From positions 1-35,585 of the forward strand of contig NZ_JQJJ01000005.1 in NCBI RefSeq assembly GCF_000745475.1: a stretch of DNA of 35,585 nucleotides, read 5' to 3'. The number at the start of each line of letters is the position of its first letter. The stretch's first letter is position 1. Origin of the DNA: Allobosea sp. UNC402CLCol. Lineage in GTDB: Bacteria; Pseudomonadota; Alphaproteobacteria; Rhizobiales; Beijerinckiaceae. The notes below the pieces were generated by a model. That model had not been told where the DNA came from. It saw only the letters and a list, made by a program, of their open reading frames with translations, and searched no databases. Below are positions 1-8,215 of the stretch, in pieces. Made by a program: the position numbers and the translations under genes.

Positions 1-2184
1 TGCCCCCCACTGCCCGCCGCCATAGAGGCCGAGATGGTAGTTGTCGCTCTCGCCGGAAGACAGGCGGCTGTTCACGTCGAAGTCGCTGCGGCTGTAGCCG
101 GCAACGACGCCGAAGCGCAGATTGTCGTAGACCGCCGCATCGGCGCCGACCAGGAAGCCGCCGGTCGAGCGCTTCAGCCTCGCGGCATTGCCGTCGCTAT
201 CGGTCCGGCCCCATGAGCCATAGCCCTGGCCCCAGACTGCGAAGCGGTCCGTCTGCGGCAGAGGCATTGGCCCTTTCACGCTCGGGGCCAGATCCGCGCT
301 GTAGCCGTAGTTCAGCGTGACCGAGCCGACGCTGCCGAAGGCAGAGCGCAGCCGGTCGTTGATTGCCGTACGCAACAACCAGCTGTCTTCGATCAGGGCC
401 GTCTTGGCAGAGGCGTGGATCTCGCCGGAAAGGTCATTCAGCGCCCGCCCGGCCGCATCGATGCTGGCCTGGTTGTAGACGCCGCTCTGGACCGGATCGC
501 CGCCGGGCAGGCTGTCGATGCTCTTGCCGACCTCGACCTCGTTGGGGCTCGTGCCGATGCTGCCGGCGGTCTGGGTCTGCACGACCGTCAGATAAGCGTT
601 GCGAGCATCGTAGCTGTCGCGCAGGCTTAGGAACGGCGTCAGCACCTGCTCGGGAAAGCCATAGGTTCCGGTCAACCCGGTCGAGGTGAGGATGGTATAG
701 CGCTGGCCAAGAACATAGGGCGACCCGGTATAGTTCACGACGGACAGGCCGGCACCGGTCGCCAGTGTCGCCGTGCCGTTCACCTTGATCAGATCCGACG
801 TCACCGTGCCAGGGTCGACCTCGACCTGGTAGGACGAGCCCGCGCTCTGCGCGAAGGCGCCGTTCACCGTCAAAGTGCCGATCGAGTTGCCCGGCGCAAT
901 GCGGCTGCCGCCGAGCAGCGTCGTCGCCCCCACCGTGCCGCTGCCGGCGAGCGTCGCGCCGGACTGGACCGTCACCGCCGAGCCGGCGAGCGAGCCGTTC
1001 ACCGAAAGCGTGCCGCCAGCAATGCTGGTTGGGCCGGTGAAGCTGCTGGTGCCCGTCAAGGACCAGGTGCCGGTCCCGACCTTCTCGAAGCTGTCGAAAT
1101 TCTGATACTGGGAAAGATCAAGACTGTTGCTGGCCGTTCCGCTGAGACGAAGGCTGTCACCGACCGCAGCCGGGTTCGCGATGACGTTGCCGAAGATCTG
1201 CGAGCCGTCCTGAAGCTCCAGGTGGATCGCGCTGGTTGAAGAGGGGGAGATCTGAATAGCCGTGGCTTGGCCGGCGCCGGCCCGAATCGTGCCGCTATTG
1301 ATGATGTCGAGGTTGCCACCGGTCCCGTTGGTGCTGATCGCGAATGCACCCGCGCCACCCCTGACGGTTCCCCTATTGACGAGGTTAATTCCGACTGTAG
1401 CCCCGCTCGTGGTTATGCCGACTCCTCCGGCACCGCCTTCAATCACGCCGGTGCTGCTGTTCGCGATCTGACTGACGCCAATACGCGCGAGGACGCCGGC
1501 GCCGCCAACTGCAGGACCTGTTCCACCGCGAATTGTGCCGTTGTTGGTCAATGTGGCAGGAACCATGGTGCCAGCCAAATCGATGCCGGCGCCGCCTCCA
1601 TTGGTTGTGCCGTTGCCGCCCTGTATCAGGCCGTTATTGATGATCGGCGCGTTCGGGTTGTTGAAGCGAACGCCCGGAGCGCCCGACACATCGCCGCCGC
1701 CGCCGATGATCGAGCCGTAATTGATAAGGCCCACGCGGCTGCTGCCCAGCCCGACCTGACCTGTGCCAGTAGCGCTATCGGCGCCTATAAGTGTGCCGAT
1801 AAACGTAACCGTATTGCCCCCAACTCCCGGTGGCTGGAAATTGAGGGCGGTGGCACCGGTGCCATCGATGCCGGTCAGGGTGAAGCCCTGCGTGTCGATC
1901 GTGATCGGGTGCGTCAGGACCGTGATGCCGGTACCCGAGACCGCAAAGCTGCCGGTGAGCCGAATCGTCGAGCTGGCATCGGGGCTGGCATTGGCTGCGA
2001 CAATCGCATCGCGAAGTTGCTGGTCGTTTCCGGCGGTGAAATCGGCCGCCGAAACTGTCGTCGGCAACCAACAGATCAGGGCCAAAGCGGCGCCGCTGAC
2101 GCCAGCAAGAAGCCAACCCCTTCTCCGGCCTACCTTGGTGAGTTTCAGATCGTACCGAAAACGCCCGCCCGCGCCCGCATGCAT
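1..2184 (-). CDS. Autotransporter (type V secretion), 5' part; C-terminal barrel cut off by the window start
   Basis: The minus-strand frame opening with ATG at 2184 stays open to base 1, giving 728 codons with no stop. A long basic N-terminus (KLTKVGRRRGW) leads into a hydrophobic stretch and an Ala-x-Ala-like cleavage site near residue 46 (TTVSAADF), as in the extended signal peptides of autotransporters. Residues about 50-350 are Gly/Asn/Thr-rich repeats of the type NNGTIRGG, typical of a beta-helical passenger. Near residues 365-400 there is a passenger-associated transport repeat (GTGTWSLTGTSSFTG, then GGTLSVNG). From about residue 660 the sequence (FAVWGQGYGSWG, then GFLVGADA) matches the start of the autotransporter beta-domain. 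By family, the barrel inserts in the outer membrane and displays the passenger; the ligand cannot be read. The rest of the barrel and the stop lie outside. Confidence 0.88.
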   Translation of the reverse strand, partial: MHAGAGGRFRYDLKLTKVGRRRGWLLAGVSGAALALICWLPTTVSAADFTAGNDQQLRDAIVAANASPDASSTIRLTGSFAVSGTGITVLTHPITIDTQGFTLTGIDGTGATALNFQPPGVGGNTVTFIGTLIGADSATGTGQVGLGSSRVGLINYGSIIGGGGDVSGAPGVRFNNPNAPIINNGLIQGGNGTTNGGGAGIDLAGTMVPATLTNNGTIRGGTGPAVGGAGVLARIGVSQIANSSTGVIEGGAGGVGITTSGATVGINLVNRGTVRGGAGAFAISTNGTGGNLDIINSGTIRAGAGQATAIQISPSSTSAIHLELQDGSQIFGNVIANPAAVGDSLRLSGTASNSLDLSQYQNFDSFEKVGTGTWSLTGTSSFTGPTSIAGGTLSVNGSLAGSAVTVQSGATLAGSGTVGATTLLGGSRIAPGNSIGTLTVNGAFAQSAGSSYQVEVDPGTVTSDLIKVNGTATLATGAGLSVVNYTGSPYVLGQRYTILTSTGLTGTYGFPEQVLTPFLSLRDSYDARNAYLTVVQTQTAGSIGTSPNEVEVGKSIDSLPGGDPVQSGVYNQASIDAAGRALNDLSGEIHASAKTALIEDSWLLRTAINDRLRSAFGSVGSVTLNYGYSADLAPSVKGPMPLPQTDRFAVWGQGYGSWGRTDSDGNAARLKRSTGGFLVGADAAVYDNLRFGVVAGYSRSDFDVNSRLSSGESDNYHLGLYGGGQWGA

Positions 2185-2362
2185 CGTCTGTCTCCGTAGG
2201 CCAACCCAAGGCTGCGCTTATATGATTCGCTCCGCCAGGCAATCGTTGTGCCAGGATAAGAAGAATGCGGTGTTACAGTGGGCTGTATCGGTGGACCGAA
2301 GTGGCGTGCTGTCGCTGTGATTGCGCCGGGGGAGAATAATTTTTCCTCGCTCCGGAACCCGA

Positions 2363-2470
2363 CATTTTCAAGCCGCCGCGAAAATGATCCTGGCCTTGGA
2401 GCAGCGCGGTTATGTGACGCGCGAGTCCGATGCAATTGGCCGCAAGAAAAGGATCATCATCGCGTCCTCA
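2363..2470 (+). pseudogene. Possible remnant of a MarR-like winged helix
   Basis: A short plus-strand frame reads AAAKMILALEQRGYVTRESD followed by AIGRKKRIIIAS. This resembles the wing region of MarR-type regulators (LEQRGYVTRExDxxDRR followed by beta strands). There is no upstream HTH and no good start, and the frame runs on as antisense of the toxin gene. I infer a decayed fragment cut by arrival of the FitAB module. The match is short and could be chance. Confidence 0.28.
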
Positions 2471-2890
2471 GCGTCCCGCCTTCCACGGGTCGATCACAGG
2501 GACGTTCGCCGCATGGAAGGCGCTGGTGTCACGCGTGGCGACGGCGAAGCCGTGAGCGGCTGCGATGGCTGCGATATAGCCGTCCGGTGTCGGAAAGCCC
2601 TTGCCCGCGTTACGCGCCGCAACCGCGATGTCAGCATAACGGCGAGCGGCATCCGTATCGAAAGGAAGGATTCTGCCGCCGAACAGGGCAAGCTGCCCAT
2701 CGAGCGTGGTGGCGAGCATCTGCTTGCGCCGCCCGTCCGGCAGCGCGCCGATGCCGAACAGCAGCTCCGCGACGGTCACGCTGGCAAGGTAGAGGGTTTC
2801 GGCGGCCTGCTCGTCGAGCCAGTCACGCACGGCGGGAGCTGGCTCCGGCTTCATCGCCTCGGAGACGACATTCGTATCCAGAACGATCAT
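2468..2890 (-). CDS. PIN-domain toxin of the FitB/VapC family
   Basis: A 140-residue protein of normal VapC/FitB length. The acidic PIN active-site residues are all visible: D5 (MIVLDTNVVSE), E42 (VAELLFGIG), D103 (TPDGYIAAIA) and D121 (ATRDTSAF). By family these bind Mg/Mn and cleave RNA in the cytoplasm. The start codon overlaps the antitoxin stop in an ATGA arrangement (2887-2890), so the two are translationally coupled, with the antitoxin first. GC and codon use resemble the neighbours. The target RNA cannot be told from sequence. Confidence 0.9.
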   Translation of the reverse strand: MIVLDTNVVSEAMKPEPAPAVRDWLDEQAAETLYLASVTVAELLFGIGALPDGRRKQMLATTLDGQLALFGGRILPFDTDAARRYADIAVAARNAGKGFPTPDGYIAAIAAAHGFAVATRDTSAFHAANVPVIDPWKAGR

Positions 2891-3141
2891 TCAAAGCTCA
2901 TGGGCATGGCGGGTGTCCGATCGCGGTCCTGTTCCAGCGCCTCAAAATCGGCATTGGTCAGCCCGGCCTTCCGGCTCAATGCCGACAGGGCTGAGCCGAT
3001 GCGAAGGCGGTTGGCGGGGCGAACCGCCGTTTCCAGAATGTCGCGCATTTCGGCTTCCGCGCTGCGGCCATGATGGGCCGCGCGCACCTTGAGGGCGCGG
3101 TGGGCCTCTTCGGACAGGTTGCGAATGGTGACGGCGGGCAT
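2887..3141 (-). CDS. FitA-like ribbon-helix-helix antitoxin
   Basis: 84 residues starting MPAVTIRNLSEEAHRALKVR, the N-terminal strand and helix of a ribbon-helix-helix domain. RSAEAEMRDILETAV is the signature of FitA/StbC-type antitoxins. The C-terminal half (about 50-84) is expected to wrap the PIN toxin and occlude its active site. I chose ATG 3141 rather than the in-frame start at 3189 because the RHH fold begins right after MPAV, and because the upstream stretch contains a perfect palindrome that should be the operator. It is the first gene of a two-gene operon and overlaps fitB by 4 bases. Family knowledge suggests that the FitAB complex represses its own promoter. Confidence 0.88.
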   Translation of the reverse strand: MPAVTIRNLSEEAHRALKVRAAHHGRSAEAEMRDILETAVRPANRLRIGSALSALSRKAGLTNADFEALEQDRDRTPAMPMSFE

Positions 3142-3162
3142 ATGATGGCGTCTTTCTCTTAC

Positions 3163-3179
3163 TGATAGCGACGCTATCA
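3163..3179. promoter_or_regulatory. Palindromic operator upstream of fitAB
   Basis: TGATAGCG and CGCTATCA form perfect 8-bp arms around one central base, 21 bases before the antitoxin ATG. A TATATT-like -10 candidate for the minus strand lies beside it at about 3180-3187. Position and symmetry suit autorepression by the RHH antitoxin; binding is inferred. Confidence 0.6.
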
Positions 3180-3261
3180 ATATAGACAATGTGCCATCAG
3201 ATCGCTAGGCGCGCCCTCATCCGTAGGGCAACCCGTTATCTCGCGGGCTGACCGATGCCCG

Positions 3262-3489
3262 CTACCAGTCGCATCCACGCAGCGATGCCAACGAATCCTC
3301 CGCCGACGATACAGAAATTTGCCGCCAGATGTCGGATGGCACGGCCTCCTTAGTGATTCCGTGAACCAGCGCATAGCCTGCGACGGCGGCAGGCGCGGCG
3401 AAGATCAGCGCCACGTCGCTCAACCATCGCTCGAATACCTCGATCTCGGCTTCTGTCACCGGCACGGGATCGGGCCAGTCGTCCGTCAC
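3262..3489 (-). CDS. Small hypothetical protein, acidic N-terminus
   Basis: A 75-residue frame starting MTDDWPDPVPVTEAEIEVFERW. This acidic, Trp/Pro-rich opening recalls small plasmid- and island-borne hypothetical proteins of alphaproteobacteria that I know only as uncharacterised. A hydrophobic stretch follows (ALIFAAPAAVAGYALV, about residues 27-42), possibly one membrane helix, then a Ser-rich tail. It lies alone between fitA and the LysR gene. The tail could be out-of-frame sequence fused to a truncated conserved start. I assign no function. Confidence 0.42.
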   Translation of the reverse strand: MTDDWPDPVPVTEAEIEVFERWLSDVALIFAAPAAVAGYALVHGITKEAVPSDIWRQISVSSAEDSLASLRGCDW

Positions 3490-3537
3490 GGTCCATGTGT
3501 GCAGAAGTGTTCGCGCGTAGGAGGTGCGGCTAGAAAT

Positions 3538-4461
3538 CTAAGCGCGAGTGATCCTACGCGGCGTCGAAGGCAGCTTCTTCGCCATGTCGATGAAGGCACG
3601 AAGTTTGGGCTGCGATGCGCTGAGTGCCGGGAAATAGAGGTAGAGCCTGTCGGGCGGCGGAGCGAAGCTCTCCAGGCAGGCTACAAGCGCTCCGGATTCC
3701 AATTCGGCCTCCGCAGCCCGATCAGAAGTGTAGATGAGTCCCAATCCCTGAACGGCAAGCGATCGCAAGAGGCCGCTGTCGTTTACGATCGTGCTCCCGT
3801 TCGGCCGAATTGAGACGGCGCCATCGCCGCGAACGAACTCCCAGTCATAGATCGATTTCGATCTCGGAAAACGAAAGCGAATGCATTCGTGCTCTGCCAA
3901 GTCATCTGGTGTCCCTGGCGTGCCGCGATCTGCGAAATATGAAGGCGCGCCAAGTACCAGCCAGCGGAATGGCGGTGATACGCCGACCGCGATCATGTCC
4001 TTTTCGATGTATTCGCCGATGCGAATGCCGGCGTCGAACCCGCCCGAAACTACATCGATGTCGGCGTCCTCCACGCCGACCTCTACCGCCACGTCGGGAT
4101 AGGCTTGGCGAAATGCCGGGAGAAGCGGTTCGAGGACAAGGGGCAGGGCAAGCCGATGGACGCACAGGCGAAGCAGGCCCGATGGCCGCCCCCGCAATTG
4201 ATCGAGCTCGCCGAGCGTTTGCGCGATCGCGCTGGCCGCAGGCCGCAATTTGCCAAGCAGTATGGCGCCGGCCTCGGTCAAGCTCACCTTGCGTGTCGTG
4301 CGATGAAACAGGGGAAGCCCGAGACGGCGTTCCAATGACTGGATCGCCTGGCCTACCGCGGCCGGTGTCACGCCGATCTCTTCTGCGGCCGCGCGGAAAG
4401 TGCCTCGTTCGGCCACAGCGAGGAATACCGACAGGCCATCGAATGGATCGCGACGGGGCAT
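3538..4461 (-). CDS. LysR-family transcriptional regulator
   Basis: 307 residues, the usual LysR length. The N-terminal winged HTH spans about residues 6-64 (FLAVAERGTFRAAAEEIGVT, then LERRLGLPLFHRTTRKVSLT), followed by a substrate-binding domain at about 90-295 with the typical DAGIRIGEYIEKDM and LGAPSYFADRG segments. It belongs with CrgA/DsdC-like LysR proteins that accompany efflux pumps. It is divergent from the MFS gene across 111 bases containing a LysR-type inverted repeat, so it probably controls that pump and itself. The inducer is unknown; the Asp-rich loop (VEDADIDVVSGGFDAG) is usual for the subfamily. Confidence 0.92.
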   Translation of the reverse strand: MPRRDPFDGLSVFLAVAERGTFRAAAEEIGVTPAAVGQAIQSLERRLGLPLFHRTTRKVSLTEAGAILLGKLRPAASAIAQTLGELDQLRGRPSGLLRLCVHRLALPLVLEPLLPAFRQAYPDVAVEVGVEDADIDVVSGGFDAGIRIGEYIEKDMIAVGVSPPFRWLVLGAPSYFADRGTPGTPDDLAEHECIRFRFPRSKSIYDWEFVRGDGAVSIRPNGSTIVNDSGLLRSLAVQGLGLIYTSDRAAEAELESGALVACLESFAPPPDRLYLYFPALSASQPKLRAFIDMAKKLPSTPRRITRA

Positions 4462-4470
4462 GGCGTCCCA

Positions 4471-4491
4471 TTATGAAGGTCAGCTTCATAA
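4471..4491. promoter_or_regulatory. LysR-type inverted repeat between regulator and efflux pump
   Basis: TTATGAA and TTCATAA are perfect 7-bp arms separated by 7 bases, giving the T-N11-A core expected of a LysR recognition site. The centre is 20 bases before the LysR start. It lies just upstream of a -35 candidate for the pump, the usual place for the LysR activation site. Confidence 0.62.
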
Positions 4492-4499
4492 GCTATACA

Positions 4500-4528
4500 T
4501 TGATAGGCCGGTTCAATTATTCAATACT
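4500..4528 (+). promoter_or_regulatory. Candidate sigma-70 type promoter of the MFS pump
   Basis: TTGATA (4500-4505) and AATACT (4523-4528) are 17 bases apart and read toward the MFS gene, starting 45 bases before its ATG region. The -10 match is partial. The LysR palindrome sits directly upstream. Confidence 0.35.
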
Positions 4529-4572
4529 ATTGGCCACTTTCAAGCGATCGCAATTCGCCTGAAAGAATCGGA

Positions 4573-5961
4573 ATGACTGGCCTTGCCCCGGAGACGCCGA
4601 GCCGAGTTCGTCGCCTCAGGGGACCGGCGGGCTGGACGCTCATCACCACCAGCATCGGCTTCGTGATCGTCCAACTCGACATCACCATCGCCAATGTCGC
4701 ACTGCCGCAGATCGCGGCGGAATTCTCAGTCGGAATGTCGGAGCTCCAATGGATTATCGACGCCTACTCCCTCGGATTCGCGACGCTTCTGCTTACCGCC
4801 GGCGTCGCCGGCGATCGGTTCGGTAGCCGGCGAATATTCGTGACGGGTCTTGCCCTCTTTGGATGCACCTCACTCGGCTGCGGTCTCGCCTCGTCCGCAG
4901 CGATGCTGATCGCCGCGCGCGCCCTTCAGGGCGTTGGCGCGGCGTTGATCCTGCCGACGTCGCTCGCCTTGATAGCGCATGCCAGCGAGGACGATGAGAG
5001 GGCACGGATTGGTCTCATCGGATGGTGGAGCGCGTCCGGCGCGCTGGCGGTCGCAGCCGGTCCGGTCGTCGGCGGCTTTCTCATATCGTGGCTGGGCTGG
5101 CGTCCGATTTTTCTCCTCAACCTGCCGCTCTGCTCACTGGGGCTCTTTTGGACCTGGACCAAAGTTCGCGAGACAAGCAGGAAGGCGGAGGGTCGATTTG
5201 ATATCGTTGGGCTTCTCCTGGCTGCGGTCTGCCTGTTCATCCTCACAGGTACGGTCATCCAGGCCGGCCGGCTCGGATGGAGCGAACCTTTTGTGCTGGC
5301 AGGCTTCGGCCTCGCAATTGTCCTCGGCATCGCCTTCTTTCGCTTCGAGGCAACGGTTTGTGCGCCAATGCTCCACTTCGGGTTGTTTCGCGTTCCCGGA
5401 TTTTCGTCGGCAGCCTATGTCGGGACCGTCATCAGCCTGACCTTTTTCGGCCTGGTGTTCGTTCTTAGCCTGTATTTTCAAGAAGTTCGGGGTTATTCAC
5501 CGGCCACGGCCGGATTGGCCTTCATGCCGCTGACCGCCGTCATCATGTTCGCAAACCTCGCTGGCGGGAAGGTCGGCGCGAGGGTCGGCTTTCACGCTCC
5601 AATGATCGTCGGCATGACCACTGCCGCCGCCGGCAACATCGTGCTCTTGGCAGAAGGGCTTGGACCAGCGACGTCCTTTCCGATCCTGGCGATAGGCCTC
5701 TGTCTGATTTCGATTGGCACCGGCGTGGCTGCTCCGGCGATGATGTCGGCGGCATTGGCCAAAATCGAGCGCACCCGATCTGGCACCGCTTCCGGAGTCC
5801 TGACGACGGCCCGGCAAGTCGGCGGGGCCATCGGTATCGCGCTTTTTGGCTCTCTCGTCGCTGGCGGGCCGGAGAACATTCAAATCGGAAGCACGGCCAT
5901 CTTTCTGTCGTCCGCGATCCTCTTGCTGATCGGTGCCGTCGTGACGTGGCTGGGAGTGTGA
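4573..5961 (+). CDS. MFS drug efflux transporter, DHA2 (EmrB/QacA-like) family
   Basis: 462 residues with about 14 hydrophobic segments. The first membrane helix carries the DHA2 signature around residues 35-45 (VQLDITIANVALP). The loop between helices 2 and 3 has motif A (AGDRFGSRRIFVTG), and RALQGVGAALILPTSL followed later by the motif C-like GALAVAAGPVVGG region fits proton-coupled drug antiporters. It should sit in the inner membrane and export a hydrophobic toxic compound; the substrate cannot be read. The divergent LysR regulator is the likely controller. No EmrA-like partner is adjacent. Confidence 0.9.
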   Translation: MTGLAPETPSRVRRLRGPAGWTLITTSIGFVIVQLDITIANVALPQIAAEFSVGMSELQWIIDAYSLGFATLLLTAGVAGDRFGSRRIFVTGLALFGCTSLGCGLASSAAMLIAARALQGVGAALILPTSLALIAHASEDDERARIGLIGWWSASGALAVAAGPVVGGFLISWLGWRPIFLLNLPLCSLGLFWTWTKVRETSRKAEGRFDIVGLLLAAVCLFILTGTVIQAGRLGWSEPFVLAGFGLAIVLGIAFFRFEATVCAPMLHFGLFRVPGFSSAAYVGTVISLTFFGLVFVLSLYFQEVRGYSPATAGLAFMPLTAVIMFANLAGGKVGARVGFHAPMIVGMTTAAAGNIVLLAEGLGPATSFPILAIGLCLISIGTGVAAPAMMSAALAKIERTRSGTASGVLTTARQVGGAIGIALFGSLVAGGPENIQIGSTAIFLSSAILLLIGAVVTWLGV

Positions 5962-5962
5962 G

Positions 5963-6070
5963 CTATGGCTGCGGAATGACCACCTCCATCTCCGCCTTCA
6001 CTCGATCGAGTGCGATAAGGGTGCGATAATCCTCCACCAGATCGTTCTCCGCGAAAAGGCGGCGCGTCAT
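5963..6070 (-). CDS. Very small ORF, 35 residues, function unknown
   Basis: ATG at 6070 opens a 35-codon frame (MTRRLFAENDLVEDYRTLIA, then LDRVKAEMEVVIPQP) ending with TAG at 5963. A GGGAG lies about 9 bases upstream inside a GGGAGcCTCCC hairpin-like palindrome, which could hide or act as the ribosome site. The peptide is amphipathic and charged like a truncated protein start. The rest of the gap 5962-6245 shows nothing else recognisable. It may be noise. Confidence 0.28.
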   Translation of the reverse strand: MTRRLFAENDLVEDYRTLIALDRVKAEMEVVIPQP

Positions 6071-6245
6071 GGGAGGCTCCCGTCTGAGGTGAGGTGAACC
6101 CTCGATCCCCAGATGGCTCGGCCGCCCCTACATCATCATCCGCAGCACCGCCGGCGCCCGCTAGCCCCGCCGCGAGAGCGGCTTAATCCCCTGACGCAAG
6201 ACTACAGCTATTCGGCACTTATCCATCGGCCGTGTGAAAGTAGCC

Positions 6246-7466
6246 TCACTTCTCATAGGCAAATGGATCATCGACAGTGTGCGCGGGTTGAGTGAACCAC
6301 CGGGCGCCGTCCTCGGTCATGTAGGCGATATCCTCGAGGCGCACGCCGAACTCACCGTAGATGCACATCATCGGCTCGACCGAGAAGCACATCCCGACCT
6401 GCAGCGGCGTCTTGTTGCCTTTGACCATGAAGGATTCCTCGTGGACGTCGAGGCCGAGCCCGTGGCCCGTGCGGTGAGGTAAGCCGGGAACCTTGTAGCC
6501 GGGGCCGTAGCCGGCCGCCTCGATGACGCCGCGCGCTGCAAAGTCGACGTTTTCGCAGGGGGCACCAAGCTGAGCGGCTGCGAGGCCGGCGAGCTGCGCC
6601 CGCTTCTCGAGGTCCCAGATTTCGCGCTGCCGATCGCTCGGCTCGCCGAAGACATAGGTGCGGGTGATGTCCGAGCGGTAGCCGCCGACCTTCGTGCCCA
6701 TGTCGATCAGCACCATGTCGCCCTCGGCGAGCGTCTGCTCGTAGGGCACGCCATGAGGATAGGCCGTCGCCTCGCCGAACTGCGCTGCGCCGCTCGTCCA
6801 GCTCATGCCGAGCTTGCGGTGTGCCTGGTCGAGGAAGATCTTGACCTGCGCGGTTGTCACGCCGGGCTGCAGTGCGCGAGCGGCCGCCTTGTGAACTTCC
6901 ATGGTGATGTCCATGGCACGCTGGATGAGCGCGATCTCGGCGAGCGATTTCAGCTGCCGGCAGGCCGCGGTGATGATGTTGCCGTGGACGAAGGAGTAGC
7001 GGTTGCCGGCCTTGCGCAAGCCATCGACGATGAAGAACGGCGTGTGAGGATCGAGCGCAACCTGGCCACTCTCATAGCCCAGGCTGCGGATCGTCTCGAC
7101 GACGAGCTCGGTCGGATCCTCGTGCTCCTCCCAGCAGCGCACATCCTCGCCGAACTTCATGTATTCGCGCGTCTTCGGTTCTTCGAAGGCGGGGCTGAGA
7201 TATACGATCTCTCCTTCGGCCGGAATGATCGCGCCGTGAAGGCGCTCCGTGAGGTTGAGCTGAATGCCGGTATAATAGGCGAGGCTGGTCGAGGTATCGA
7301 GATAGAGCGCCTGGAGCCCCTGCTCACGCATCAAGGCCTGCGCCTTGGCGATGCGGGCCTTGAACTCCGTCACGGAGATCGGCTCGATGCCATCCGTCAT
7401 CGGCTTCAGCTTGGCCAATTCGGCGTCAAAGTTCGAGCCGCCCACGCCTATCGTCATCGTCGTCAT
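6246..7466 (-). CDS. M24-family Xaa-Pro aminopeptidase/dipeptidase-like metallopeptidase
   Basis: 406 residues with a creatinase-type N-terminal domain (about 30-170) and a pita-bread catalytic domain (about 175-400). The five dimetal ligands are visible: D255 (LIDMGTKVGG), D266 (YRSDITRTY), H335 (HRTGHGLGLDVHE), E364 (FSVEPMM) and E378 (VRLEDIAYM). By family it cleaves the bond before or after proline in short peptides, or a creatine-like C-N bond. Two in-frame ATGs compete (7466 and 7457); an AAAGG touches the first, so 7457 may be used. It is the last gene of a six-gene minus operon with an ABC importer, so its substrate is probably what the importer brings in. No signal peptide; cytoplasmic. 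Confidence 0.9.
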   Translation of the reverse strand: MTTMTIGVGGSNFDAELAKLKPMTDGIEPISVTEFKARIAKAQALMREQGLQALYLDTSTSLAYYTGIQLNLTERLHGAIIPAEGEIVYLSPAFEEPKTREYMKFGEDVRCWEEHEDPTELVVETIRSLGYESGQVALDPHTPFFIVDGLRKAGNRYSFVHGNIITAACRQLKSLAEIALIQRAMDITMEVHKAAARALQPGVTTAQVKIFLDQAHRKLGMSWTSGAAQFGEATAYPHGVPYEQTLAEGDMVLIDMGTKVGGYRSDITRTYVFGEPSDRQREIWDLEKRAQLAGLAAAQLGAPCENVDFAARGVIEAAGYGPGYKVPGLPHRTGHGLGLDVHEESFMVKGNKTPLQVGMCFSVEPMMCIYGEFGVRLEDIAYMTEDGARWFTQPAHTVDDPFAYEK

Positions 7467-7491
7467 CCTTTCGAGTAAAACGGTCTGCCGT

Positions 7492-8205
7492 TTAGGCGGG
7501 AGGCCTCGGCGTTTCGTCGGCCACCGGCTCGGCCGGTTGCAGCAGGGACAAAAGATCGCGTCTCACTGCCTCGACATGCCGCAGCGTCAATTCGGCGGCG
7601 CGCTGCGCGTCACCGGCGCGGCAAAACGCCAACAACTCGGCGTGCTCCTGCTTTGCCCTTGCCGTCGCTCCATCCGCCATGGCGAGCTGAACGCGGGTGT
7701 AGCGGTCGGTGTTGGCCAGCAGGACCTTTACGATTGCAAAGGTCTGGCTGCGGTCGGCCGCCCGGTAGAGCGAGAGATGGAACTCCGTGTTGAGTTCGCC
7801 CCAGGCATCGAGATCGCCGACCCTGATCGCCTCGCTGTAATCGGACAGAATCTGCTCGGCATGGGCGAGGTCGCGATCGCGCAGGCGGGGCACAGCCCGT
7901 CTCATCAAATCCGGCTCCAGCGTGGCGCGCAAATCGAAAAGCTCGGCAATGTCAGTGGCAGAAAGGGCCGTGACCACAGCCCCGCGATGAGGGTGCAACG
8001 TCACCAGCCCCTCGGCAGCGAGCTGACGGAAGGCTTCGCGGATCGGAATGCGGCTGATGCCAAACTCGCGAGCCAGCGCATCCTGCCGGAGAGCTTCGCC
8101 GGCTGCGACCGCGCCCGAAAGGATGCGGCGGCGCAGTTCAACGACGGCCGCTCCGGTCATCGTCTGGCGAAATGGCGAGAGGGGAGAGGAGGTGGCTTCG
8201 ACCAT
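7492..8205 (-). CDS. GntR-family regulator, FCD (FadR-type) subgroup
   Basis: 237 residues: a winged HTH at about 18-85 (LREFGISRIPIREAF-like segment, read here as LAREFGISRIPIREAFRQLA) and a helical FCD ligand domain at about 90-220 (DLRATLEPDLMRRAV, NTEFHLSLYRAADR, EHAELLAFCRAGD). The residues placed to hold a metal and carboxylate ligand (D/N in NTEFH, H in EHAEL, H in RHVEAV) are present. It sits inside the ABC importer operon, 10 bases after the permease gene with an AGGAAG ribosome site that overlaps the preceding stop. It most likely represses the divergent pair of operons through the palindrome at 12156-12185. Confidence 0.9.
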   Translation of the reverse strand: MVEATSSPLSPFRQTMTGAAVVELRRRILSGAVAAGEALRQDALAREFGISRIPIREAFRQLAAEGLVTLHPHRGAVVTALSATDIAELFDLRATLEPDLMRRAVPRLRDRDLAHAEQILSDYSEAIRVGDLDAWGELNTEFHLSLYRAADRSQTFAIVKVLLANTDRYTRVQLAMADGATARAKQEHAELLAFCRAGDAQRAAELTLRHVEAVRRDLLSLLQPAEPVADETPRPPA

Positions 8206-8215
8206 GCTGGTCTTC

